Source: an uncultured Bacteroidota bacterium (GTDB taxonomy: Bacteria; Bacteroidota; Bacteroidia; JADZBD01). From it: DNA of 64,000 bases. The stretch is from assembly GCA_937924855.1 (NCBI GenBank), contig CALEYQ010000056.1, positions 1 to 64,000 on the forward strand, read 5' to 3'. Every line of letters starts with the position of its first letter. Positions within the stretch are counted from its first letter, which is position 1. This document shows, one piece after another, positions 8,281 through 17,046 of this stretch. The notes under the pieces are model-generated. The model was not told the DNA's origin, made no database searches, and worked only from the letters and a program-made list of their open reading frames with translations. Made by a program: the position numbers and the translations under genes.

Positions 8281-8311
8281 TTGCAGACCGGCTGAATAAT
8301 TGTTACATTTA
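8281..8311 (+). promoter_or_regulatory. Promoter abutting the start codon of the DUF4249-like gene
   Basis: TTG (8281-8283), a 20-nt spacer and TACATTTA (8304-8311) fit the Bacteroidota -33/-7 promoter, apart from A instead of G at the last base. Only 5 nt separate the box from the ATG at 8317, so transcription would begin at or next to the start codon. Confidence 0.55.
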
Positions 8312-8316
8312 CATCC

Positions 8317-9312
8317 ATGAAAAAAATTATCCCCTTTATTCTTGGGGTACTTTTTGTTTTTAACTCCTGCAAAAACGATCTCGACATCGTTGATGACTGG
8401 AAGGAAACCATGGCCGTATTCGGGCTACTAAACCCCGGCGATTCCCTCCAGTATATTAAAGTCAACAAAGCTTTTCTGGGTCGTGAAGATGCCGTGGTAA
8501 TGGCAGGAAATTTCGACTCCCTCCACTACCCTCCCAATGCCCTTACCGTTCGCCTGGAAAAAATGCTCAATGGCAGCGTGGTGCAATCCATTTTATTATT
8601 GCCCGATTCGGCGGTTCCCAAAGATTCAGGAATTTTCTCAAACCCGGGCCAATACCTTTACAAAACCAACACCCCCGTTTCCGGGGATGGTTCCGAATAC
8701 AGACTTACTGTAATAAATACCATTTCCGGCCTGCAGGCAGCAGCCAAAACCCGCACACTTTCGAATATGCTGGTTCAAACCCCCTTTCAAAACCAAAGCA
8801 TTAATCTTTACGGCAATACCCTGTACAAAACCAAATGGTCAACCTGCCCCTACGGCCGCTTGTTCAATGTTACCATCCGCTTTCATTACAGGGAGCGATT
8901 TATTTTTGATACCACCCAGATTGCGTTCAAGTACATTGACATTCCCTTTGTAAATCATAAATCAGCCGGTCTAAGCGGGGGTGAAAACCTGTCTGAAACC
9001 GTTGATCCCGGATATTTTTTCAGGGTAATTGGAAACAATCCTAAACTGCCTACCAATAATTTAGTAGAGCGGAATTTTCTTTCCCTTGAGTTTATTTACG
9101 GTGTGGCGGAAGAACAATTTGCCAATTACATGGAGGTTGTAGCAGCAGGATCCGGATCCTTTAATGAAAATCCTGTTTATACAAATATTGAAAACGGAAT
9201 CGGGCTATTTTCAAGCCGGCTTTTTCAAACCATCAAAGATGTTAAGCTTACGGCCAATTGCATAGACTCCCTTATGTACGGACAGTTTACCGGAACCAAG
9301 AATTTCCGTTGA
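8317..9312 (+). CDS. DUF4249-like outer-membrane lipoprotein (copy 1)
   Basis: This 331-aa lipoprotein has the lipobox VFNSCKN (Cys18). The body begins NDLDIVDDWKETMAVFGLLN and continues with a KVNKAFLG motif; these resemble DUF4249 proteins, Bacteroidota cell-envelope lipoproteins with an Ig-like N-terminal part and unknown role. Its paralogue lies at 11754 and matches it along the whole length (NDLEIIDEWKETMVVFGLLN, KINKAYLG, and near the end YTNIENGIGLFSSR against YTNLEGGIGLFSAR). The two copies flank an oppositely oriented T9SS gene, and this one ends 6 nt from that gene's stop. The function is unknown; the DUF assignment is from remembered family pattern only. Confidence 0.8.
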   Translation: MKKIIPFILGVLFVFNSCKNDLDIVDDWKETMAVFGLLNPGDSLQYIKVNKAFLGREDAVVMAGNFDSLHYPPNALTVRLEKMLNGSVVQSILLLPDSAVPKDSGIFSNPGQYLYKTNTPVSGDGSEYRLTVINTISGLQAAAKTRTLSNMLVQTPFQNQSINLYGNTLYKTKWSTCPYGRLFNVTIRFHYRERFIFDTTQIAFKYIDIPFVNHKSAGLSGGENLSETVDPGYFFRVIGNNPKLPTNNLVERNFLSLEFIYGVAEEQFANYMEVVAAGSGSFNENPVYTNIENGIGLFSSRLFQTIKDVKLTANCIDSLMYGQFTGTKNFR

Positions 9313-9318
9313 TTTTAT

Positions 9319-11703
9319 TTACCGGGTTATAACCAGTTTTGCATTTCCGGTTCCCACCGCCCCCTCAAGCCTTATAAAGTAAATACCCGCCGGAAGATTC
9401 CCGGCTGAAATCCGGTTCTCATCCAACAAAGTCAGGGATTCCTCATAAACCAATACACCGGTGCTTGTAAAAATTTTCAGGAGGGCTATTTTTCCTTGTT
9501 CCCGGGGAGGATTCCGGAATGAAAAATCACCGGTTGAGGGATTGGGGTAAAATACCCGGCTCACCATGGTATTATCAACATCGCCGCCTCCCAGAGGATT
9601 CAGGGTAAACCTTGCCAGGAAGGGTTGGTATAAACCACCGGCATAAGAAAATAAACCACCGGCAAAATAATCTCCGTTACCATAATACACCACATTTGAA
9701 AAAGAATCGAGGGGTGTGGGCCAGGGCAAAACAGATTGTGTGGAAGTCTGGATGAGGGCGCTGTTGTAGGCCGGAATGGGTCCCAGATTATCAAAGTCTC
9801 CGGCGAGAAACAGACTGTCGCCTTTCAAAAACATAGACCGCACAAAACGATCGGGAGCCGGATTAAAAGGCAAAAGATTTCCGGCCATGTCAATGACCGC
9901 AAAATTGGGACGGTTTTGATTTCCGATTTGGGTAAACCAGCCGCCCAGATAAATTTTATTTCCGGAACGAATCATGGAATACACTCCGTCGTTGGCACCC
10001 GGATTCCAGGGAAGATAGGGTTGCGAATTGAGTGTGTCGATACAGGCAAGGCGGTTCCGGGTATACCCGTTTACATCGGAAAAGTAACCGCCTGCGTAAA
10101 CTTTGGAAGCATCAGCAAACAAGGTATTAACGGTGCCATTAACCGGACAATTAAATGCGCTCAAAGTACCGCTTACGGCGTTCACACTACCAAGATTGAT
10201 TCGGGGAACATTATTAACCGAGGTAAAAAGTCCACCAAAAAAAAGTGCGTTTCCCGAGCGGCATAGAGCCCTGACCGTTCCGTTTACCTGGGCTGCAAAT
10301 CCGGTGAGGGAGTAATCGGAAAAATCAAGACAGGCCAAACCTTTGCGGTTGTTGTTGCTTACGGTGGTGAATTCACCTCCGATAAACACGTACAAACCAT
10401 CGGTTAAAATCGAAAACACCGTACCGTTGGGGTTGGGCCGGTACCAGCTCAGGGTTTTCGTAGGGAGATCGAGAATGGCAAAGTTCCTTACATCTTCACC
10501 ACCTACCGAAACCATTTCTCCTCCTGCAAAAATGACACCTCCGGCACCAGCCAGAGCGTGCACTTTATTGCTGGCATGTGGATTCCATGACAGCAGGGAA
10601 TCAACCGAAAAATTTACGGCCGCTAAATATTTACGATCCTCGCCATTAACTTTTTTAAAATCACCGGCGAAATAAATTACCTGAGAACCGGCGAAAATAC
10701 TTCTTACAGGGGCATCGGGGTACTTTGTGGGACCGGTAACAAGTCCCGTTTGCATGGAAACGGCAGACAAGTATTTCCGGGGAGCATTATTTACACTGAG
10801 GAAATCGCCTCCGAAAAAGAGAAAATTTCCGGAAGCCGCCAAACATCTTACCGGTCCGGAAATATTAAGCGACAGAGGCATCAGGCTGTCACCAATACGA
10901 TGAAAGGAGGCCAGGGATTTTCGGCTTTGGGTTCCCACCATATTAAAATCTCCACCAATATAAATCAGATTCCCCCGAATGAGAATGGTTCTGACCGCTC
11001 CGTTAACCGGATGATTAAAATCAAGATAGGGATACGGCGGATTTCCGGGAACGGTGGATGTGTTGATATCAATGCGGGAAAAATTTGTTCTTCCTGCATT
11101 TCCTCCTATCATCGTATATATTCCGCCTACATAAAGCAAATTACCTGAAAGCGCCAGGGAATAAACAGGCCCATTGGGGGTAGGATTAAAAGCTGTGAGC
11201 TGACCGGAAAAAAAACTAAGGCAGGCCAGATTTTGCCGGCCGGTGCCGTCGATCATTTGAAATTGCCCACCGACAAATACCAGGCTACCCCTTATGAAAA
11301 GGCAATATACAGGGCCATCTACTTCGGGTTTAAAATTATGGTCTACCGAATAATCGCTTTTTATCCGGGCCAGGTTATCCACTTCCACACTCCCGATTTT
11401 CGAGAATGCTCCGCCCAGAATCCAGCCCCCCTGCCCGTCCTGAACCACAGCATAAACTTTACCGTTTACCCGTGGAAAAGGCACATTCCGGACTATTCCT
11501 GTAAGTGCATCAATGGGAACCCCGGCTCCGGTGGCAGGACCCAGATCATCAAAATTACCTCCGATGAGCAAATCGTTACCTACCCGATCGATGGCGTAAA
11601 CCGGGCCATTGGTAACCGGAAAATTTAAATCCTGATACTGGGAAAATCCGATTTTACCGAATAAGAAGCAGGCAATGAAAATTAATTGGCACCATTTCAT
11701 CAT
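9319..11703 (-). CDS. Secreted beta-propeller protein with T9SS type A sorting domain
   Basis: This 794-aa exported protein starts with a signal peptide (cleavage near GFSQ). It consists of about 16 repeats of roughly 40 residues built on the pattern V.AL...GN.L..GG.F..V....R..LA, as in GNLLYVGGIYTMIGG and GNALFFGGLFTSVNN, which should fold into one or two beta-propellers. The last 75 residues are a type A T9SS sorting domain, with YPNPSTGDFSF, LPAGIYFIRLE and terminal KLVITR. The protein is therefore predicted to cross the outer membrane through the T9SS and be released or attached to the surface. No catalytic motif is visible; adhesion or binding is a guess. It is inverted between two paralogous lipoprotein genes. 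Confidence 0.88.
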   Translation of the reverse strand: MMKWCQLIFIACFLFGKIGFSQYQDLNFPVTNGPVYAIDRVGNDLLIGGNFDDLGPATGAGVPIDALTGIVRNVPFPRVNGKVYAVVQDGQGGWILGGAFSKIGSVEVDNLARIKSDYSVDHNFKPEVDGPVYCLFIRGSLVFVGGQFQMIDGTGRQNLACLSFFSGQLTAFNPTPNGPVYSLALSGNLLYVGGIYTMIGGNAGRTNFSRIDINTSTVPGNPPYPYLDFNHPVNGAVRTILIRGNLIYIGGDFNMVGTQSRKSLASFHRIGDSLMPLSLNISGPVRCLAASGNFLFFGGDFLSVNNAPRKYLSAVSMQTGLVTGPTKYPDAPVRSIFAGSQVIYFAGDFKKVNGEDRKYLAAVNFSVDSLLSWNPHASNKVHALAGAGGVIFAGGEMVSVGGEDVRNFAILDLPTKTLSWYRPNPNGTVFSILTDGLYVFIGGEFTTVSNNNRKGLACLDFSDYSLTGFAAQVNGTVRALCRSGNALFFGGLFTSVNNVPRINLGSVNAVSGTLSAFNCPVNGTVNTLFADASKVYAGGYFSDVNGYTRNRLACIDTLNSQPYLPWNPGANDGVYSMIRSGNKIYLGGWFTQIGNQNRPNFAVIDMAGNLLPFNPAPDRFVRSMFLKGDSLFLAGDFDNLGPIPAYNSALIQTSTQSVLPWPTPLDSFSNVVYYGNGDYFAGGLFSYAGGLYQPFLARFTLNPLGGGDVDNTMVSRVFYPNPSTGDFSFRNPPREQGKIALLKIFTSTGVLVYEESLTLLDENRISAGNLPAGIYFIRLEGAVGTGNAKLVITR

Positions 11704-11753
11704 TGTAAAATTAACGAATAAAAAGCGTATCTTTAGGAACCAAAAAAATCATT

Positions 11754-12818
11754 GTGAGGAAAATTTCCCTTTTTATTTTTTCACTGTGTGCGGTTCTGGT
11801 TTTTAACGGTTGCAAAAACGACCTGGAAATCATCGATGAATGGAAAGAAACCATGGTTGTTTTTGGTTTACTGAACCAAAGCGATACCGCCCAATACATT
11901 AAAATCAACAAGGCTTATCTGGGTGAAGGTGATGCCTTTCAGATGGCGGGCTATTACGACTCCATTAACTATACCAACCAGCTTACGGTTACCCTTGAAC
12001 GATGGAAAAACAATCAGTTACTCAGTACCCATCCTCTTATTCGCGACCTTTCCCTGAACAAACCTCCCGGGATTTTTGCTTATCCTAATCAGGTATTGTA
12101 TAAAACCACCGACGCTATCTTCGACGACTCGGAATACCGGCTTACCATTATTAATGGGGAGACGGGAAAAAAAGTTACGGCTAAAACCCCATTGGTTAAA
12201 GATTTTGTAATGGCCAATCCGGTTCCCACCCAAAGCATAGTTAATTTCACCAATCCCAACTTCCCTTTCAAAGTGGAATGGAGCACGGGACCTAACGGAA
12301 GGTTGTATCAGGTTGCCATCCGGTTTTTTTACGTACGCAAACATAAAATTACGGGGGTAAAAACCCAGGACAGCGTGGATTGGGTTTTTCCGGAGAAGAA
12401 AGCCAATAATTTACTGGGCAACGAAACCATGAAAATTGAATTCATGGGCGAATCATTTTACCGGTTTATTGGTAACCCCGGAAACGTACCCAACGACGGA
12501 AACTATTACCTCATTCCCGGAAAAATAAATAACAGCAGCCATCACCTTGATTTTTTCATTTTTTCAGCCGGGGAAGATTTTGCCACTTATATGGAAGTAA
12601 ACAAACCCTCGCTCGGGGTACTTCAGGAAAAGCCCATTTATACAAATCTGGAAGGTGGCATTGGGTTATTTTCGGCCCGATATACCAAGCTTAAAGCAGG
12701 GATGGAACTGGGAAATACCGGCAATAACCACAGCCTCGATTCCCTCTATGCCGGACAATACACGGCCTGGCAGAATTTCTGTACGGAAAATCCGCTTTCG
12801 GTTTACTTCTGCCAATAG
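11754..12818 (+). CDS. DUF4249-like outer-membrane lipoprotein (copy 2)
   Basis: This 354-aa paralogue of the lipoprotein at 8317 has the lipobox VFNGCKN (Cys20). The start is GTG at 11754: it gives RKISLFIFSLCAVLVFNGCKNDLE, which lines up with MKKIIPFILGVLFVFNSCKNDLD in copy 1, and no better ATG exists. A -7-like box TATCTTTA lies 19-26 nt upstream. The two copies agree along their length but are clearly diverged, so the duplication is not recent. Copy 2 has an extra segment rich in Lys and Asp in the middle (KHKITGVKTQDSVDWVF) and a longer C-terminus. The function is unknown. A hairpin at 12836-12863 follows. Confidence 0.78.
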   Translation: MRKISLFIFSLCAVLVFNGCKNDLEIIDEWKETMVVFGLLNQSDTAQYIKINKAYLGEGDAFQMAGYYDSINYTNQLTVTLERWKNNQLLSTHPLIRDLSLNKPPGIFAYPNQVLYKTTDAIFDDSEYRLTIINGETGKKVTAKTPLVKDFVMANPVPTQSIVNFTNPNFPFKVEWSTGPNGRLYQVAIRFFYVRKHKITGVKTQDSVDWVFPEKKANNLLGNETMKIEFMGESFYRFIGNPGNVPNDGNYYLIPGKINNSSHHLDFFIFSAGEDFATYMEVNKPSLGVLQEKPIYTNLEGGIGLFSARYTKLKAGMELGNTGNNHSLDSLYAGQYTAWQNFCTENPLSVYFCQ

Positions 12819-12835
12819 TGCCAAAATGCCGTAAG

Positions 12836-12863
12836 GGGCTTTGTCAGTGTGTCACTAAAGCCC
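12836..12863 (+). repeat. Bulged hairpin between the lipoprotein gene and dnaK
   Basis: GGGCTTT (12836-12842) pairs with AAAGCCC (12857-12863) and, after a 3-nt bulge, AGTG pairs with CACT around a TGT loop. No T-run follows, so it is a weak terminator at best. It may instead belong to the dnaK upstream control region. Confidence 0.4.
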
Positions 12864-12908
12864 TGATTTCACGCTGATTCTCTTCAAAATATGCCATTTT
12901 TTCACCTC

Positions 12909-12923
12909 TATGCCGATGGCATA
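12909..12923 (+). promoter_or_regulatory. Perfect inverted repeat upstream of dnaK
   Basis: TATGCC-GAT-GGCATA is a perfect 6-3-6 inverted repeat 45 nt before the dnaK ATG. It is not the CIRCE element (TTAGCACTC-N9-GAGTGCTAA). The half-site ATGCC also occurs at 12889-12893. It could be an operator for dnaK, but no regulator is identified. Confidence 0.35.
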
Positions 12924-12967
12924 ATCATTGACCTGTTATTTAATAAAAAAACCGAAAAACAAAGTTT

Positions 12968-14887
12968 ATGGGAAAGATAATTGGAATTGACTTAGGAACT
13001 ACCAACTCTTGTGTTGCCGTAATGGAAGGCAATGAGCCGGTGGTAATTCAAAACAGTGAAGGAAGAAGAACCACACCTTCCATTGTGGCTTTTGTGAAAG
13101 ACGGAGAAAGAAAGGTTGGCGATCCTGCCAAAAGGCAATCCATTACCAACCCGCAAAACACCATATACTCCATAAAGCGATTGATGGGATTAACCTTTGA
13201 TGAGGCGGCCAAGGAAATTGCCATGGTTCCCTACAAAGTAATCAAAGGTTCCAACAATACGCCCCGGGTTCAGATTAACGACCGTCAGTATACACCTCAG
13301 GAAATTTCAGCCATGGTGCTTCAGAAGATGAAAAAAACCGCTGAAGATTTTCTGGGCTATGAAGTTACCGAAGCAGTAATTACCGTTCCGGCTTATTTTA
13401 ATGATGCCCAGCGTCAGGCTACCAAAGAAGCCGGTGAAATTGCCGGATTAAAAGTACGCCGCATTATTAACGAGCCGACCGCAGCAGCTCTTGCCTATGG
13501 TCTCGACAAAAAAGAAAGAGACATGAAAATTGTGGTCTTCGACTGCGGTGGAGGAACTCACGACGTTTCGGTACTTGAATTGGGCGACGGCGTTTTTGAG
13601 GTAAAATCAACCGATGGTGATACCCATTTGGGAGGAGACGATTTTGACCAGAAAATTATTGACTGGCTGGCCGAGGAATTCAAAAAAGACGAAGGGGTGG
13701 ATTTGAAAAAAGACCCCATGGCCTTGCAGCGTTTGAAAGAGGCGGCCGAAAAAGCAAAAATTGAACTTTCCAGTTCAACCAGCACAGAAATCAACCTGCC
13801 TTACATTATGCCGGTTGACGGAATACCCAAGCACCTGGTAAAAACATTAACCCGTGCAAAATTTGAGTCGCTGGTGGATGACCTGATCAAACGCACCATT
13901 GCTCCCTGTGAAAGTGCCTTAAAAAATGCTGGATTAACGGTAAACGACATCAACGAAGTAATTTTGGTGGGTGGTTCCACGCGGATTCCTGCGGTTCAGG
14001 CTGCCGTTGAAAAATTCTTTGGTAAATCGCCCAGCAAGGGTGTGAACCCCGATGAGGTAGTAGCCATTGGTGCCGCCATTCAGGGCGGTGTTCTTACCGG
14101 TGAAGTAAAAGATGTATTGCTTCTGGATGTTACGCCCTTGTCGCTGGGTATTGAAACCATGGGTGGTGTATTCACCAAACTCATTGAGGCCAACACAACC
14201 ATACCTACCAAAAAAACCGAAACTTTCAGTACGGCAAGCGATAATCAGCCCAGCGTACAGATTCATGTATTGCAGGGAGAGCGGCCCATGGCAAAGGACA
14301 ACCGTTCGCTGGGAATGTTCAACCTCGACGGAATTCCACCTGCACCCAGGGGTGTTCCTCAGATTGAGGTTACATTCGACATCGATGCCAATGGAATTCT
14401 GCATGTTTCGGCCAAAGACAAAGGCACCGGAAAATCGCACAATATCCGCATCGAGGCCAAATCGGGTTTGAGCAAGGAAGAAGTGGAAAAGATGAAGAAA
14501 GAAGCGGAAATGAATGCCGAGTCTGATAAAAAAGCCAGGGAGGAAGCCGATAAAATAAATCAGGCCGATGCCATGATTTTCCAGACTGAAAAGCAGCTTA
14601 ACGAATACGGCAGCAAAATTTCAGCAGCCAATAAGGAAGCCATTCAGAAGGCCCTCAGCGATTTGAAAGATGCCCATAAGGAAAAAGACCTGGCTAAGAT
14701 TGACACGGCCCTTGCGGCCATGAACACAGCCTGGTCGGCCGCCAGTCAGGAAATCTATCAGGCCCAACAGGAGCAGGCCAACGCATCCAACACTACCACT
14801 ACGGCCGATACCAACGGCAGCGAAAAGCAGGATGGAGAAGTAACCGATGTTGACTTTGAAGAAGTAAAGGATGATAAGAAGAAATAA
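12968..14887 (+). CDS. dnaK: Molecular chaperone DnaK (Hsp70)
   Basis: DnaK is the ATP-driven Hsp70 chaperone of the cytoplasm. The 639-aa protein is full length: actin-like ATPase domain starting IGIDLGTTNSCVAVMEG, phosphate-binding loops FDCGGGTHDVS and GGSTRIPAVQ, substrate-binding domain from about residue 385 (DVTPLSLGIETMGG), helical lid, and a C-terminal tail ending in the acidic DVDFEEVKDDKKK. The FDCGGGTHDVS loop differs from the common FDLGGGTFDVS; I believe this variant occurs in some Bacteroidota. No grpE or dnaJ is adjacent. A strong terminator at 14908-14935 follows, so dnaK is probably monocistronic. Two inverted repeats lie in the 149-bp upstream gap. Confidence 0.98.
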   Translation: MGKIIGIDLGTTNSCVAVMEGNEPVVIQNSEGRRTTPSIVAFVKDGERKVGDPAKRQSITNPQNTIYSIKRLMGLTFDEAAKEIAMVPYKVIKGSNNTPRVQINDRQYTPQEISAMVLQKMKKTAEDFLGYEVTEAVITVPAYFNDAQRQATKEAGEIAGLKVRRIINEPTAAALAYGLDKKERDMKIVVFDCGGGTHDVSVLELGDGVFEVKSTDGDTHLGGDDFDQKIIDWLAEEFKKDEGVDLKKDPMALQRLKEAAEKAKIELSSSTSTEINLPYIMPVDGIPKHLVKTLTRAKFESLVDDLIKRTIAPCESALKNAGLTVNDINEVILVGGSTRIPAVQAAVEKFFGKSPSKGVNPDEVVAIGAAIQGGVLTGEVKDVLLLDVTPLSLGIETMGGVFTKLIEANTTIPTKKTETFSTASDNQPSVQIHVLQGERPMAKDNRSLGMFNLDGIPPAPRGVPQIEVTFDIDANGILHVSAKDKGTGKSHNIRIEAKSGLSKEEVEKMKKEAEMNAESDKKAREEADKINQADAMIFQTEKQLNEYGSKISAANKEAIQKALSDLKDAHKEKDLAKIDTALAAMNTAWSAASQEIYQAQQEQANASNTTTTADTNGSEKQDGEVTDVDFEEVKDDKKK

Positions 14888-14907
14888 AAATTATTAACTA
14901 AACCACG

Positions 14908-14935
14908 AAAGCCCCTCCCAAAGAGGGGCTTTTTA
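14908..14935 (+). terminator. Intrinsic terminator after dnaK
   Basis: AAAGCCCCTC pairs with GAGGGGCTTT around a CCAAA loop and is followed by a T-run, 20 nt after the dnaK stop. Confidence 0.93.
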
Positions 14936-14950
14936 ATTTGTAATTTCAAA

Positions 14951-15391
14951 ATGGAAAATCAATTTTCTAATCTATCTTCTTTAAAATTTGAAATTTTCTT
15001 TGCCGGTTTTTTTACCAAGTTACAAGTGTCGATAGACCCAAAGCATAACCCTTTGCTTCTAAACATTAAATTCAAAGGGAGGCAGAGTGTGATCGCTCAC
15101 GATGCTTACCAGGATCCATTCACATTTTTTAGGATTGGAATAAAGGAAATTTGGGAATTGGAAAACAAGGGAGGAAAATTCTATCTCTTTATTAAAAACG
15201 AAAACTACAATCATGCTTCTTCAGGTGTAACAACCTTAGGGGAGCCCATAGAGGGTTGGGATGCAATTCGAATAGTAAGGTACAAAAAGAAAGAGGGGTG
15301 GCATGCCTTTGGAGATTCTTCCAATATAGTTCAAGAAAAACTAAATCGACAAACCCATCCTTGGCTTCTGATAAAAAAGGTCGATTATTAA
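14951..15391 (+). CDS. Orphan hypothetical protein
   Basis: I do not recognise this 146-aa protein. It has no signal peptide or membrane segment. It is rich in aromatic and charged residues (FEIFFAGFFTKLQVSI, FTFFRIGIKEIWELE, WHAFGD, HPWLLIKKVDY) and reads like a small mixed alpha/beta cytoplasmic domain. Its DNA looks more AT-rich than the flanking dnaK and methyltransferase genes, with relaxed codon use such as TCT, TTT and AAT, which may mean a later arrival. It sits alone, between the dnaK terminator and the methyltransferase gene 57 nt downstream. The reading frame is clean, so I take it as a real gene, but nothing suggests a function. Confidence 0.65.
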   Translation: MENQFSNLSSLKFEIFFAGFFTKLQVSIDPKHNPLLLNIKFKGRQSVIAHDAYQDPFTFFRIGIKEIWELENKGGKFYLFIKNENYNHASSGVTTLGEPIEGWDAIRIVRYKKKEGWHAFGDSSNIVQEKLNRQTHPWLLIKKVDY

Positions 15392-15448
15392 ACTCACATT
15401 GCAATAAATGGGTAATTTTCAATCAAAATCTAAATTTAACCCTGGTAA

Positions 15449-16327
15449 ATGCCAAAACACACTTCATGTATCTTATGCAAGTCCGGCTTCCTAAAGCCGC
15501 TAAAAGGATTCCATGAAAGGCACGGCCTTATAAAATGCAAGTCCTGCGGCCTGGTATTTATGGAAAATATCCCCACGCCGGATGAGCTGAATGCATTTTA
15601 TTCCCAATACTCATATATGACGGAAGTTTCCGTGAGTCCCATGACTGTACGGAGCTACCAAAACCTCCTCGACGCATTTGAACCCTATAGAAAAACAAAT
15701 AAAATACTGGATGTGGGCTGCGGACGGGGATGGTTCCTCCAGGAAGCCAAAAAAAGAGGCTGGCATGTGTACGGCACCGAATATTCCCCTGCCGCCATAG
15801 CATTATGCGAGAAAGCCGGATTAATCATGAAAGAGGGACAACTAAACGCTGATTCATTTGCTTCGGAGGAATTTGATGTGATAACCTCCATTGAGGTGTT
15901 GGAGCACATCAACAACCCGCGTGAGGAAATGGCAGCTATTTATAAATTTCTCAGAAAAGGCGGATTGTTTTATTGCACAACCCCAAACTTTAATTCTTAC
16001 CTGAGGTATTACCTGAAAGCGGATTTCAATGTTATAATGTATCCCGAACATCTGACCTATTACACCCGTGCCACCTTAAAACGACTCATGAAATCAAGCG
16101 GATTCAACACCCTTAAGGTGCTTACCACAGGCATCAGCATTACCCGGATGAAGGCTTCGAAAAAAACAAAAAGTTCAGGTCCTTCGTCAAACATCAACAT
16201 CGATGAAAAAATCAGGGAGCGGATTCATGGTAAATGGTATCTGAACTACCTTAAGAACCTGGTTAATTTTTTTCTCAGTCTTTTTGGACTGGGCTTTACC
16301 CTGAAGGGGTATTTCATAAAAAAATAA
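15449..16327 (+). CDS. Class I SAM-dependent methyltransferase with N-terminal zinc ribbon
   Basis: This 292-aa protein has a zinc-ribbon start with two Cys pairs (CILC near residue 7 and CKSC near 31), followed by a class I methyltransferase fold. The SAM-binding motif I is ILDVGCGRGWFLQEA near residue 89, motif II is the acidic end of VYGTEYS, and the post-motif stretch FDVITSIEVLEHINNP is typical. This combination is common in methyltransferases of cell-surface sugar pathways and in general Methyltransf_23 proteins, but there are no glycan genes beside it. The C-terminus ends in a hydrophobic segment (FFLSLFGLGFTLKGYFI) that may contact the membrane. The substrate is unknown. Confidence 0.85.
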   Translation: MPKHTSCILCKSGFLKPLKGFHERHGLIKCKSCGLVFMENIPTPDELNAFYSQYSYMTEVSVSPMTVRSYQNLLDAFEPYRKTNKILDVGCGRGWFLQEAKKRGWHVYGTEYSPAAIALCEKAGLIMKEGQLNADSFASEEFDVITSIEVLEHINNPREEMAAIYKFLRKGGLFYCTTPNFNSYLRYYLKADFNVIMYPEHLTYYTRATLKRLMKSSGFNTLKVLTTGISITRMKASKKTKSSGPSSNINIDEKIRERIHGKWYLNYLKNLVNFFLSLFGLGFTLKGYFIKK

Positions 16328-16369
16328 ATGTTGTTCAAAACAGCACGAAACCTTTTTCTTTTATTTCCG

Positions 16370-16377
16370 TAACTTTG
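16370..16377 (+). promoter_or_regulatory. -7 promoter box 4 nt before a start codon
   Basis: TAACTTTG matches TAnnTTTG exactly and is separated from the ATG at 16382 by only TTTT, so the mRNA would begin at or near the start codon. No convincing -33 element is seen. Confidence 0.45.
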
Positions 16378-16381
16378 TTTT

Positions 16382-17041
16382 ATGCGTAAAAATTCAGGAA
16401 TTCTTCTTGTTTTTGTTTTTCTTTTTGCCGCAATGCCTTCTTTTTCCCAGTTTTTCCAGGGATTTGGCATCATGGGCGGACTAACGCTGGGAAAACAAAA
16501 ATGGTGGATCGAAAACTCCTCCCCTCCCTTCCCCTCCTCCACCACCGAAAAACACAAATACCTGTTTGGGTTTAACGGGGAATTGTTCGCCGAATTTGTA
16601 AATCACCCCACCTTTCGCTGGCGCACCGAATTTGAATTCGACCGGAAAGGAACCAAACACCGCGAAACCAAAGAAAGAAACAAACTCGATTACATCAGCT
16701 GGAATAATTTTCTGGTGGTAAGAGGTGAAACCTACGACGGTTACCCCTATTTCCTTATTGGGCCCAGACTGGAATATAAATTTTCCCAAAGTACTCCATC
16801 GGTGCCATTGGCATTTACTCCCCTTCACCTGAGTTGGTCGGTTGGAGCCGGATTTGAATTCATTACTTTCGGAAACATCAAACCCATGGTGGAACTGCAC
16901 TACAACCCGGATCTAAATTCTGCCATGAATCAGAAAATCGGGGATGAAGGAAACTGGAAAATTAAAAACCGAGCCTGGGAACTCAGGGCAGGTATAAAAT
17001 TCACGTTCGGCAACAATGGTTGTCCACCCGTTTATAAATAA
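16382..17041 (+). CDS. Outer-membrane beta-barrel protein, PorT/OmpA-barrel like
   Basis: This 219-aa exported protein has a signal peptide (cleavage near SFSQ) and a body of alternating hydrophobic/polar strands with many Tyr, Phe and Trp, such as WWIENSS, YLFGFNGELFAEF, FRWRTEFEFDRKG, YPYFLIGPRLEYKF and ELRAGIKFTFG. The terminal strand ends close to a C-terminal aromatic. This is the usual small eight-strand barrel (outer membrane beta-barrel, PorT-type) found in many copies in Bacteroidota. The specific role is unknown. It is followed 5 nt later by the VOC gene, so the two may be co-transcribed. Confidence 0.75.
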   Translation: MRKNSGILLVFVFLFAAMPSFSQFFQGFGIMGGLTLGKQKWWIENSSPPFPSSTTEKHKYLFGFNGELFAEFVNHPTFRWRTEFEFDRKGTKHRETKERNKLDYISWNNFLVVRGETYDGYPYFLIGPRLEYKFSQSTPSVPLAFTPLHLSWSVGAGFEFITFGNIKPMVELHYNPDLNSAMNQKIGDEGNWKIKNRAWELRAGIKFTFGNNGCPPVYK

Positions 17042-17046
17042 GCAAT

